In this document: piece after piece, positions 56,197-64,000 of the stretch
Position numbering within the stretch: position 1 is the first letter of the stretch
Layout: each line of letters starts with the position of its first letter
From: Acinetobacter higginsii
GTDB taxonomy: Bacteria > Pseudomonadota > Gammaproteobacteria > Pseudomonadales > Moraxellaceae
Direction of reading: 5' to 3'
Assembly: GCF_000369525.1 (NCBI RefSeq)
Contig: NZ_KB850072.1
Span: 2,349,377 to 2,413,376 of the forward strand
Length of the DNA stretch: 64,000 nucleotides
The notes under the pieces: generated by a model
The model's database searches: none
What the model saw: only the letters and a program-made list of their open reading frames with translations
Told to the model about the DNA's origin: nothing
Made by a program: the position numbers and the translations under genes

Positions 56197-56267
56197 TTGA
56201 TGATCGGTACAAAAATGGTTTAATAGCACCATTGTAGCTCATTGCCCAGAATAACAGAGGAGTTTTT

Positions 56268-57365
56268 ATGTCGCTACCACGTTATAAAATTACGGTGCTT
56301 GCACTATCTTTAGGTGTAGCGTCTGCATTTGTGGGCTGTAGCAGCAATCCAAGTAAGAAAGATGTGGTGGATAAAGGACCACAATCAAGTGAACAAGTTT
56401 ATTTTGAAAAAGCAATAAAATCGCTTGAACGCAATCAATATACCGATGCTGTAAAGTCACTTGAAGCTTTAGATACTTACTATCCGACTGGGCAATACAC
56501 ACAACAAGCTCAACTAGAGCTTCTTTACGCGAAATTCAAACAAAAAGATTATGAAGGCACAATTGCGCTTGCAGATCGTTTCATTCGTTTAAATCCGCAG
56601 CATCCAAATGTAGATTACGCTTACTATGTCCGTGGCGTAGCGAATATGGAAATGAATTACGACAGCTTAATTCGTTATACATCTTTACAGCAATCACACC
56701 GTGATGTGAGCTATGTAAAAGTCGCGTATCAAAATTTTGTTGATCTGATTCGTCGTTTCCCAAGTAGCCAATATTCAGTTGATGCAGCACAGCGCATGAA
56801 GTTTATTGGTCAAGAACTTGCAGAAAGTGAAATGAATGCAGCACGTTTCAATATTCAACGTAAAGCATGGCTTGCTGCTGCTGAACGTGCGCAATGGGTC
56901 ATTGAACATTATCCACAAACACCACAAACCCCTGAAGCGTTAGCGACTCTAGCCTATAGCTATCAACAGCTTGGTGATAAAGCGACCTCGCAACAATATA
57001 TTGATATCTTAAAACTGAACTATCCGAACTTAGTAAAATCGAATGGCGAAGTGAATTTACGTGCTGCACGTAAAGAAGGTAGCTGGGTGAATCGTGCAAC
57101 TTTAGGTTTGCTGGGTCGTGAATCTAAAACCAATCAAGTCAAAGACGAAGCGAAAAGCGATACTGAACAACGTAGCTTAACCAACCGCTTAAGCTTCGGT
57201 TTGTTTGATAAACCTGAAACGGAACAAGCAACACCTGCCCCAGTTGCAGCGCCTGAAGCACCAGCAGCAACGGAAAATAAACCGAGTTGGAAAAACCGTT
57301 TAAGCTTTGGTCTATTAGACAAACCAGAAGCTGAAAAAACGGCTGAGGATGATGCTGCAAATTAA
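56268..57365 (+). CDS. bamD: Outer membrane assembly factor BamD with repeated C-terminal tail
   Basis: Essential lipoprotein subunit of the BAM complex. The 365 residues begin with a lipoprotein signal (lipobox FVGC, C24) and have five TPR-like motifs (about 40-260), e.g. YFEKAIKSLERNQYTDAVKSL and DYAYYVRGVANMEMNYD. E. coli BamD is 245 residues. The extra 100 contain three copies of a [W/L]xNR[L/A][S/T][F/L]GL motif at 273-285, 304-317 and 341-354, with Pro-Ala-rich linkers. The extension may contact peptidoglycan or partner proteins; that is speculation. Confidence 0.93.
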   Translation: MSLPRYKITVLALSLGVASAFVGCSSNPSKKDVVDKGPQSSEQVYFEKAIKSLERNQYTDAVKSLEALDTYYPTGQYTQQAQLELLYAKFKQKDYEGTIALADRFIRLNPQHPNVDYAYYVRGVANMEMNYDSLIRYTSLQQSHRDVSYVKVAYQNFVDLIRRFPSSQYSVDAAQRMKFIGQELAESEMNAARFNIQRKAWLAAAERAQWVIEHYPQTPQTPEALATLAYSYQQLGDKATSQQYIDILKLNYPNLVKSNGEVNLRAARKEGSWVNRATLGLLGRESKTNQVKDEAKSDTEQRSLTNRLSFGLFDKPETEQATPAPVAAPEAPAATENKPSWKNRLSFGLLDKPEAEKTAEDDAAN

Positions 57366-57388
57366 TTTGCAATCTTCTGATTCACAAA

Positions 57389-57416
57389 ACAGGCAAGTAT
57401 CCCCTTGCCTGTTTTT
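57389..57416 (+). terminator. Terminator after bamD
   Basis: ACAGGCAAG, TATCCC, CTTGCCTGT followed by TTTT. It separates bamD from dnaG. Confidence 0.85.
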
Positions 57417-57493
57417 CATTTTATGCAACAATGATTTCTGACATTTTTGCCGAGCAAGGATGTTCTCCCCCTGTTTTAGATGGTTAAACACGC

Positions 57494-59386
57494 ATGGCTA
57501 TTCCACAACATACGATTGATCAAATCCTAGATCGGACCGACATTGTCGATTTGATCGGTCAGCGTGTGAAGTTAAAAAAGACTGGGCGAACCTATTCGGG
57601 TTGCTGTCCTTTCCATCAGGAAAAGTCCCCTTCATTCCATGTTTATCGAGATAAGCAGTACTATCATTGTTTCGGTTGCCAAGCCAATGGTAATGCCATT
57701 CGCTTTTTAATGGACATTGACAGTCGTAACTTTGTCGATGTAATGAAAGATTTATCTAATCAGACAGGCATCGAATTACCCAAAGATAATCACGACAATA
57801 AAAAACTTTCTTATAAGCGTAGTCCCCAACAGGCTGTAGCTCCGCAAAAACCACAACCACAGCAAGAGCAGCCAATCGCACCAGCCCAGTCCCAGTCTAT
57901 TCATGAAGCACTGGACGATCATTTTGTCGATATGGAGCGCTTTATAGATGATCCTTTTGCACAGTTTGATCCTTCATTCAATATTGAAGAGCAGGTACAA
58001 GAAGGCAACCTTTATGACCTATTGGAAAATGTTGCCCAATTTTATGAACGTCAACTCCCCAATAGCCAGAAAGCACAAAACTATTTCAAACAGCGTGGTT
58101 TATCTGCACAGACCATTCAATTTTGGCGTTTAGGTTATGCGCCAGAAGATTGGCAACATTTAGAAAAAGCTTTCCCACAAGATATTGAAGGTTTAAAACA
58201 AATCGGCCTTATTCGTTCTAGTGACAGTGGCCGAGACTTTGACTTATTGCGTGAACGAGTGATCTTTCCAATTCGCGATCATAAAGGTCGAGTAGTTGGC
58301 TTCGGCGGCCGTGCTTTAAACGATGAGATCAAACCCAAATATATCAACTCCCCTGATTCAGAAGTATTCCATAAAAATCAATTGCTTTATGGCCTATATG
58401 AAGGCCGTAAACTCAAGGCCAATGACTGGTTGATGGTTGAAGGTTATATGGATGTAATCGCCTTACAGCAATATGGCATTAATGGTGCAGTGGCGACACT
58501 GGGAACGGCCAGTAATGCCGATCATTTAACCACGCTATTTAAACAAAATTCTCGAATCACCATCGCTTTTGATGGTGATGCTGCAGGGCAGAAAGCAGCA
58601 CGACGTACTTTAGAAATTGCGCTTCCGCTACTCAATGATGGTCGTGAGTTAAAATTCTTTGTGCTTCCGAATGAACACGATCCTGACTCTTTAATCCGTC
58701 GCGAAGGCTTAGAAAACTTCCAAAAACTATTACAGCAAGCACCGTTATTATCAGACTTCGTATTTGCACATCTAACTGGACAACATGATATCAGTTCGCC
58801 TGAAGGCAAAAGTCTGGTCATGGGCGAACTGCGCGAATTGACTGAATTATTACCTAAACATGGCTCATTCCGTTATTTGTTAACGCAGTCTTTTCGTGAA
58901 AAGCTTGGTCTCGGAAAACGTTTCACCCCACAAATCAGCCATGATGCCTCTTTATCATTTAATATTCAGACCAAAGATGAAGACTTTGCGGTTGCAATCT
59001 TAATGCATCACCCCTTCCTGTATATTCATTTTGAAGAGCTCCGTGCGGTGATTGATCAAAATGAACTCTTGGCGAAGATTTTAGCGGCACTGAATATTGT
59101 ATTTGATGATCTTCCTGATGATCAGGAACTTGCAACCTATTATGTACTGGGCGCTTGTAGTAGTTATAGCCATGAACTGGCGGATATTATGCAGCGTACC
59201 AATATCCAATCCTTAACCCAAGCACCTGAAGTTGCCGATAAACTTGCAAAAGAATATGCGCTAGGGCTACAAGAGAAGTATTTGCGCTTAAAGCTCAAAT
59301 CGCCAATTTCTTTAATTGAATCGCGTAATTTACGTCAACAACTGAATGAATTGACCAAACAGATTAGTTTGCGTTTATTGTCTTAA
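57494..59386 (+). CDS. dnaG: DNA primase
   Basis: Makes RNA primers at the fork. The 630 residues have a CHC2 zinc ribbon (C38, H41, C59, C62), a linker rich in Gln and Pro (100-150), the TOPRIM core (VEGYMDVIALQQYGI near 315-329 and DGDAAGQKAA) and a C-terminal helicase-binding domain. The linker is longer than in E. coli DnaG (581). The usual neighbours rpsU and rpoD are not here. It is convergent with hemA; only 7 bases separate the stops and no terminator is seen. Confidence 0.95.
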   Translation: MAIPQHTIDQILDRTDIVDLIGQRVKLKKTGRTYSGCCPFHQEKSPSFHVYRDKQYYHCFGCQANGNAIRFLMDIDSRNFVDVMKDLSNQTGIELPKDNHDNKKLSYKRSPQQAVAPQKPQPQQEQPIAPAQSQSIHEALDDHFVDMERFIDDPFAQFDPSFNIEEQVQEGNLYDLLENVAQFYERQLPNSQKAQNYFKQRGLSAQTIQFWRLGYAPEDWQHLEKAFPQDIEGLKQIGLIRSSDSGRDFDLLRERVIFPIRDHKGRVVGFGGRALNDEIKPKYINSPDSEVFHKNQLLYGLYEGRKLKANDWLMVEGYMDVIALQQYGINGAVATLGTASNADHLTTLFKQNSRITIAFDGDAAGQKAARRTLEIALPLLNDGRELKFFVLPNEHDPDSLIRREGLENFQKLLQQAPLLSDFVFAHLTGQHDISSPEGKSLVMGELRELTELLPKHGSFRYLLTQSFREKLGLGKRFTPQISHDASLSFNIQTKDEDFAVAILMHHPFLYIHFEELRAVIDQNELLAKILAALNIVFDDLPDDQELATYYVLGACSSYSHELADIMQRTNIQSLTQAPEVADKLAKEYALGLQEKYLRLKLKSPISLIESRNLRQQLNELTKQISLRLLS

Positions 59387-59393
59387 TTGTCCA

Positions 59394-60677
59394 TTACTGG
59401 CGTGGCTTACGCTCATGTTCAAACACATCTTGTAGATGTTGCTGTAGCCATTCAAAGTAATCTGGATTTTCAGCTTTAGCTGCTTCTCTAAGTAAAATTG
59501 AGGTTGGGTGCATCAACTTTTGGGTCAAGCGATGTGCAAACTCTTGTAAGACCTGTTCAGCAGTATTTCCATGTTGCAACGATTCTAAAGCATGCGCCAA
59601 TTCTTTTTGACTGACTTCTTCACTATGTTGACGATAAGCTTGAATGGTACCACTCGCCTCTTTAACCTTTTGTTGGGTCATCAATTGGGTCGCCAATTGA
59701 TTGACCATGATTTCAGCTTCAACTGCGGCCTGACGACGTTGCGCCAAGTTCTCATCAATCACGCTTTGTAAATCATCAACACCATACAAATACACGTTAT
59801 CCAATGATTCAACTTTAGGATCAATATCACGTGGAACGGCTAAATCGACCATCAACATCTGTTGATAGCGACGCTTTTTCAATGCAGCTTTAACGTCTGA
59901 ATATTCAATCACTTGATGCAAACTACCTGTACAGCTAGAGACGACATCCGCTCTATGCAAGTTTTGTGCAAGCTCAGCAAAGGGAATAATTTCCACATCA
60001 ACTTGATGGGCAATTTCTTGTGCCAACAGATCTGCACGTTCGCGGCTACGGTTACAAATCAGGATTTTAGCAACCCCCATTTCGGCCAAATGTTTGGCAA
60101 CCAAGGTGTTCATCTCGCCTGCCGCGACCACCATCACGGTGAGTTTTTCGGTGTGGCTAAACACTTGTGAGGCCAGTTGCGCAACCGCATAACCCATCGA
60201 AACAGCATGACTTCCTACCGAGGTTTCAGAACGGACGCGCTTTGCTGCATAAAAGGCATATTCAAAGACACTATTCAATTCAGGCGAAACAGTTTCTGCA
60301 TCTTTTGACAGCGCCAATGCACTTTTCACTTGCCCTAAAATTTGCGGCTCACCCAGCATCAGTGAGTCTAAACCACTGGCAACACGCATTAAATGTGTAA
60401 CCGCTTGGGCATTTTCGTAACGATAAACATGATGAATTAACTGTTTTACATCAATATTATTCACTTGGGCCAGCCAACTCAGGACGCTATCCGCATCTTC
60501 AGTCATGGCATACACTTCGGTACGATTGCAGGTCGACACCACCACTAAATCATTCAGTGATGCATGTTGGTTTTGTTCAAGCAATAGCGCAGCTAATCGC
60601 TCTGCATTGAAAGCAATTTGTTCGCGAAGTTCAACAGAGGCTGTTTGATGGTTGACGCCCAATGCAAAGAAAGACAT
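59394..60677 (-). CDS. hemA: Glutamyl-tRNA reductase
   Basis: First committed step of the C5 heme pathway: NADPH-dependent reduction of glutamyl-tRNA to glutamate-1-semialdehyde. The 427 residues show [13 protein letters not shown], catalytic C50 in [27 protein letters not shown] and the NADPH-binding segment [10 protein letters not shown], where GAGEMG is slightly altered. The C-terminal dimerisation helices are present. It is divergent from the TPR-lolB-ispE operon, a common arrangement. Confidence 0.95.
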   Translation of the reverse strand: MSFFALGVNHQTASVELREQIAFNAERLAALLLEQNQHASLNDLVVVSTCNRTEVYAMTEDADSVLSWLAQVNNIDVKQLIHHVYRYENAQAVTHLMRVASGLDSLMLGEPQILGQVKSALALSKDAETVSPELNSVFEYAFYAAKRVRSETSVGSHAVSMGYAVAQLASQVFSHTEKLTVMVVAAGEMNTLVAKHLAEMGVAKILICNRSRERADLLAQEIAHQVDVEIIPFAELAQNLHRADVVSSCTGSLHQVIEYSDVKAALKKRRYQQMLMVDLAVPRDIDPKVESLDNVYLYGVDDLQSVIDENLAQRRQAAVEAEIMVNQLATQLMTQQKVKEASGTIQAYRQHSEEVSQKELAHALESLQHGNTAEQVLQEFAHRLTQKLMHPTSILLREAAKAENPDYFEWLQQHLQDVFEHERKPRQ

Positions 60678-60756
60678 ATCAGATCATCATTTCGCTAAAT
60701 TTATGTTATTGTGCAACATCGGTGTCATAAAAAGCATTACTTTGGATCAATAAAAA

Positions 60757-62475
60757 TTGCGTCAGCTATATCGCCGTACCCTTTTTAGCGGCAAGACGAT
60801 TAGACGGTATTCTACCACAATCTTGTTGTTAGGTAGCATGAGCTCTTATGTCTCTGCACAAGCAATACACGACATGTATGCAGATAAGAGCTTTGAGCAT
60901 GCACTGCAACAGAGCATGATTGCTGAATTTTCTCTTGCTTATGACGATATTGCAACGGCACTACATAATTATACTGTGCTTGCGATTCGTAGTAACTCAA
61001 CCACCATTAAACAACGTGCCTTAGACATTGCTTTAGAATACAATGATTTACAAGCTGCTTTAAATATTGCCACACATTGGGTTGAACAAGAACCCAAAGA
61101 TGTTCCAGCCCTGTTCTATTTGTCTCATATCGCGTTAAAAACACATGAATATGAGTTAGCAGCCAAGACGCTGGATAAGATTCTCAATATTGATCCTACT
61201 GCCGATCTTGAACAGATTCTGGCGGGTATTGCACCTGAACAGGCACAGGATCGTGAGATTCTACTCAATGCGCTCCGTGCCAGTGAGGAGCGCAACAATC
61301 CCTCTATTCTCGCTTTAATTGCAGGTTTAGAAGCGCAAGATGGTTTGTATGAACAAGCACTGAATAATATTAATCGTGCATTACGCAAACGTTCAAAATC
61401 AACCAGTTTCATTTTAATGAAAGCTAATTTATTGATGGCTTTGCGCAATGATGAGGAAACTCAAAAATGGTTTGCTCAAGCCAGTCGCAAAAATAAGAAT
61501 AATATTGATGTACGAATGGCGGAAGCGCGCTATTACATTCAAATTAATCAGCAACAAGAAGCCTTGGATAAACTTGAAGATATTATTAAAGATCATCCCA
61601 AGGCAGAAGAAGCGCTTTTTATTGCAGGCTTGACCAGTATTGACTTAAAGCAATACGAAAAAGCCGAACAATATCTGGTTGAATTGCGCTCATCGGCAAA
61701 ATACCAAAATGAGGCTTATTATTACCTTGCGATCAATGCACAACGAAAACAACATTATGAAACTGCAAAAGCATACTATCGCCTAGTCGATGGTAGTTTA
61801 TATATCGTTTCTCGACGCAATATGATTGCGATCTTTGAAAAACAAGGTCAACTGAATGATGCCTTACGCTTCTTGACCCAAGAACGGGTGAATTATCCAC
61901 AACATGCCAGTTTCTTATATCAAGCACAGGCCGATATTTTAAAGAAGATGGATAATAAAAAAGCAGCTCTTGCTTTACTGGATGAAGCAATTAAGAGTTT
62001 GCCTGATGATCCAGAATTGATCTATGCCGAAGTATTATTACTCGATCCATATACCGATCGAGATAAATTAGACAAAACATTAAAGCAACTCTTAATAATT
62101 GAGCCCAACAGCCCAACCTATCTCAATGCTTATGCCTATACACTGGCACTACAAAACCGTCGCCTTAAAGAAGCACGTAAATATGCAGAACTAGCGCTAG
62201 ATTTTGCCCCAGAACAGGCATCTATCCTAGACACCTTAGGCTATATCGCCTTTTTACAAAATGATTTTGATACCGCATCCAAAGTCTTGGGCCAAGCGTA
62301 TTCGTTGAGTGAGAATGTCAATATTGGTATTCGTTATGCCAAAGCCCTATATATGCAAGGCGCACTCACGCAATTTAGCGAGGTGTTACAGCAATTGAAA
62401 CAAAAACATGCCAATGCCCCACAATTACAACAACTTGATAGCTTAATCTTACCCATCACCGTAAAAAAGAGTTAA
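60757..62475 (+). CDS. Exported TPR-repeat protein upstream of lolB
   Basis: A 572-residue tetratricopeptide protein. A TTG start at 60757 is needed to include a signal peptide (RTLFSGKTIRRYSTTILLLGSMSSYVSAQA, cleavage near residue 36); an ATG at 60838 would remove most of it. It has about a dozen 34-residue repeats; the clearest are near 115-150, 205-240, 285-350 and 395-515. Proteins of this type with lolB and ispE are widespread in gammaproteobacteria. It starts the rightward operon; lolB begins 4 bases after its stop. Confidence 0.8.
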   Translation: MRQLYRRTLFSGKTIRRYSTTILLLGSMSSYVSAQAIHDMYADKSFEHALQQSMIAEFSLAYDDIATALHNYTVLAIRSNSTTIKQRALDIALEYNDLQAALNIATHWVEQEPKDVPALFYLSHIALKTHEYELAAKTLDKILNIDPTADLEQILAGIAPEQAQDREILLNALRASEERNNPSILALIAGLEAQDGLYEQALNNINRALRKRSKSTSFILMKANLLMALRNDEETQKWFAQASRKNKNNIDVRMAEARYYIQINQQQEALDKLEDIIKDHPKAEEALFIAGLTSIDLKQYEKAEQYLVELRSSAKYQNEAYYYLAINAQRKQHYETAKAYYRLVDGSLYIVSRRNMIAIFEKQGQLNDALRFLTQERVNYPQHASFLYQAQADILKKMDNKKAALALLDEAIKSLPDDPELIYAEVLLLDPYTDRDKLDKTLKQLLIIEPNSPTYLNAYAYTLALQNRRLKEARKYAELALDFAPEQASILDTLGYIAFLQNDFDTASKVLGQAYSLSENVNIGIRYAKALYMQGALTQFSEVLQQLKQKHANAPQLQQLDSLILPITVKKS

Positions 62476-62479
62476 ATTC

Positions 62480-63061
62480 ATGCGCTTGTTTTCAAAATTA
62501 TGCATCACCGTTTGTAGTAGTAGTGTTCTATTTTTAACTGGTTGCCAACATTTAAGTCAGCCAAATAAAGTGATTGCATCACCACAAGTTCAAGATGAAA
62601 ATAATTTTAGCTTACAAGGTAAAATCGGTGTCCGCACACCACAACAATCTGGCAGTGCTTTTTTCACATGGGTTCAACAACAGGATCAGTTTGATATTGA
62701 ACTCACTGGAATTTTAGGAGTTGGTAAAACCCAGATCGAAGGTAAACCGGGTGAAGTGACATTAAACAGTGCCAAAACAGGTCTAATTACGGCTGAAACA
62801 CCTGAAGAGTTACTTGAGAAAGCAACTGGTTGGCAAGCACCGATTATGCATCTCGCTTATTGGGTACAAGCTAAGCCCGCGACTCAAAATGCACAAGTGA
62901 ATAAAGATGAAAGTAATCGTCTAAAGCAGTTAGTTGAAGATGGCTGGACGGTTGATTTTAGCTATAACGATGCGCAAACCCTTCCCAATAAACTTTTATT
63001 GAAGCAAGCACTTGCCGATAACAAAGAAAACCGTATTACAATGGTGATTCAAAACCGATGA
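62480..63061 (+). CDS. lolB: Outer membrane lipoprotein insertion protein LolB
   Basis: Receives lipoproteins from LolA and places them in the outer membrane. The 193 residues begin with a signal and lipobox (FLTGC, C22); the mature part has the LolB fold: FSLQGKIGVRTPQQSGSAFFTWVQQ and DIELTGILGVGKTQIEGKPGEVTL, and the PIMHLAYWVQAKP segment. Length is typical. It is in the operon with the TPR gene and ispE. Confidence 0.93.
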   Translation: MRLFSKLCITVCSSSVLFLTGCQHLSQPNKVIASPQVQDENNFSLQGKIGVRTPQQSGSAFFTWVQQQDQFDIELTGILGVGKTQIEGKPGEVTLNSAKTGLITAETPEELLEKATGWQAPIMHLAYWVQAKPATQNAQVNKDESNRLKQLVEDGWTVDFSYNDAQTLPNKLLLKQALADNKENRITMVIQNR

Positions 63062-63075
63062 TTTAGATTGTTTTT

Positions 63076-63909
63076 ATGATTAGAGTGCCTTCCCCTGCAA
63101 AATTGAACTTGTTTCTGCATATTACAGGTCGTCGTGACAATGGTTATCATGAATTACAGACTATTTTTCAACTGATTGATCTATATGACTGGATGACTTT
63201 TGAGCAATGCTCAGAGCAAATCATTCAAATTGAGGGTCTGAACGAAGTCACTCTTGAACAAAACTTAATCTATCGTGCTGCACAATTATTACGCCCACAT
63301 GCAAAAAAAATCTGTGGGCTAACTATCAGCATTGAAAAAAATATTCCAATGGGTGCTGGTCTCGGTGGTGGTTCATCCAATGCAGCAACCACACTGATTG
63401 TACTGAATCAGCTCTGGCAATGCGGCTTAAATGAACAGCAATTAGCCGATTATGGCGTACAGCTTGGGGCGGATGTTCCGATCTTTGTTTTAGGCCGTAA
63501 TGCATGGGCAGAAGGGATCGGTGAACATTTATCATTCATAGACTTAGCTCAAAAAAAATTCATAATCTTAAAACCTGACTGTTTTATCAGCACTCAACAG
63601 CTTTTTTCGCAAAAAACATTGACAAGAGATTCTAAGATCACTACATTTTGCGCCTATCAGTTACAACCTTCTAATTTTGGAAATAACTTTGAACCTCTGG
63701 CTCGACAGTTATACCCTGAAGTAGATGAAGCAATGCAATATTTAGATCAATTTGGTCTAGCAAAGCTTACAGGTACAGGTGCTTGTGTTTTTACTGAAGT
63801 AACCGATGAAATGGATATAGAGCAAATTTTGCAAAACGCGCCTTGTAAAGCTTACTTGGTCAACAGTTTAGCAGAATCACCTCTAAGACATTTTGAAGTT
63901 ACCTGTTAG
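63076..63909 (+). CDS. ispE: 4-diphosphocytidyl-2-C-methyl-D-erythritol kinase
   Basis: GHMP kinase of the MEP pathway for isoprenoid precursors. The 277 residues show SPAKLNLFLHITGRRDNGYHEL (5-26), the ATP-binding PMGAGLGGGSSNAA and the C-terminal LTGTGACVF. Length is typical. Its TAG stop overlaps the 5' end of the tRNA-Gln gene by two bases, so mRNA and tRNA processing are tied. Confidence 0.95.
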   Translation: MIRVPSPAKLNLFLHITGRRDNGYHELQTIFQLIDLYDWMTFEQCSEQIIQIEGLNEVTLEQNLIYRAAQLLRPHAKKICGLTISIEKNIPMGAGLGGGSSNAATTLIVLNQLWQCGLNEQQLADYGVQLGADVPIFVLGRNAWAEGIGEHLSFIDLAQKKFIILKPDCFISTQQLFSQKTLTRDSKITTFCAYQLQPSNFGNNFEPLARQLYPEVDEAMQYLDQFGLAKLTGTGACVFTEVTDEMDIEQILQNAPCKAYLVNSLAESPLRHFEVTC

Positions 63910-63982
63910 GGGCGTCGCCAAGTGGTAAGGCACCGGGTTTTGATCTCGGCATCCGTTGGTTCGAATCCAGCCGCCCCTGCCA
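63908..63982 (+). tRNA. tRNA-Gln(TTG)
   Basis: A 75-base gene with CCA encoded. Acceptor AGGGGCG pairs with CGCCCCT; the anticodon loop TTTTGAT gives anticodon TTG. The body GTCGCCAAGTGGTAAGGCACCGG is that of glutamine tRNA. It starts inside the stop codon of ispE, so it probably rides on the lolB-ispE transcript. In many gammaproteobacteria prs follows; that region is beyond the window. Confidence 0.95.
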
Positions 63983-64000
63983 ATTTTCATCTGTAGATAC

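Overview
The window looks like core chromosome of an Acinetobacter species (Moraxellaceae, Gammaproteobacteria). The call rests on AT-rich DNA, gene content and order: pilT-pilU divergent from a YggS gene, fur divergent from bamE, dut-algC-argB, minCDE, the rpsL-rpsG-fusA-tuf string, rluD-pgeF divergent from bamD, and lolB-ispE-tRNA-Gln. Protoporphyrinogen oxidation is by HemJ, the type used by Acinetobacter. I see no prophage, insertion sequence, integron, plasmid gene, CRISPR array or secretion gene cluster. Species cannot be fixed from the sequence alone.

Layout. 1-5.3 kb: SbcCD nuclease (sbcD cut by the window edge) and a HAD phosphatase. 5.3-13.1 kb: a lipoprotein, YggS, twitching motors PilT and PilU, Fur, BamE, RnfH translationally coupled to an NSS-like transporter, a bacteriohemerythrin and a small nucleotidyltransferase-like protein. 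13.1-21.1 kb: class II amidotransferase, OlsB-like acyltransferase, ArgB, AlgC, Dut, Rep helicase and an OmpA-family lipoprotein. 21.5-30 kb: acyltransferase, a membrane protein with an S4-like arginine helix, MinCDE, two small genes and FtsK. 30-37.7 kb: TrxB, a PKMT-type methyltransferase, the N-degron transferases Aat and Bpt, RimI, two tandem PF10118 proteins and an orphan membrane protein. 37.7-42.5 kb: str operon read leftward. 42.5-51.3 kb: EcsC protein, FabB, HemJ, three accessory proteins (one with an HExxH motif), two tiny paralogous membrane proteins missed by ordinary gene length limits, NadE and an overlapping helical protein. 51.4-52.3 kb: two elongator tRNA-Met genes and rnpB. 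52.3-64 kb: ferredoxin, CoaD, SmpB, flavodoxin, PgeF, RluD, BamD, DnaG, HemA, a TPR protein, LolB, IspE and tRNA-Gln.

How parts work together: BamE and BamD belong to the outer-membrane beta-barrel assembly machine; LolB inserts the lipoproteins; MinCDE and FtsK serve division and chromosome segregation; SbcCD, Rep and DnaG serve replication and repair; rpsL, rpsG, fusA, tuf, three tRNAs, rnpB and smpB serve translation; hemA and hemJ serve heme synthesis.

The least explained items are the pair of 53- and 32-residue membrane proteins with a shared core and a strong predicted promoter, the evenly spaced ACTTGT hexamers before nadE, the arginine-helix membrane protein before minC, the repeated C-terminal tail of BamD, a terminator hairpin that contains the -35 of the str promoter, and a palindromic intergenic block at 14.09-14.31 kb. 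None is proof of a new system. They are the places where known families do not explain the sequence.
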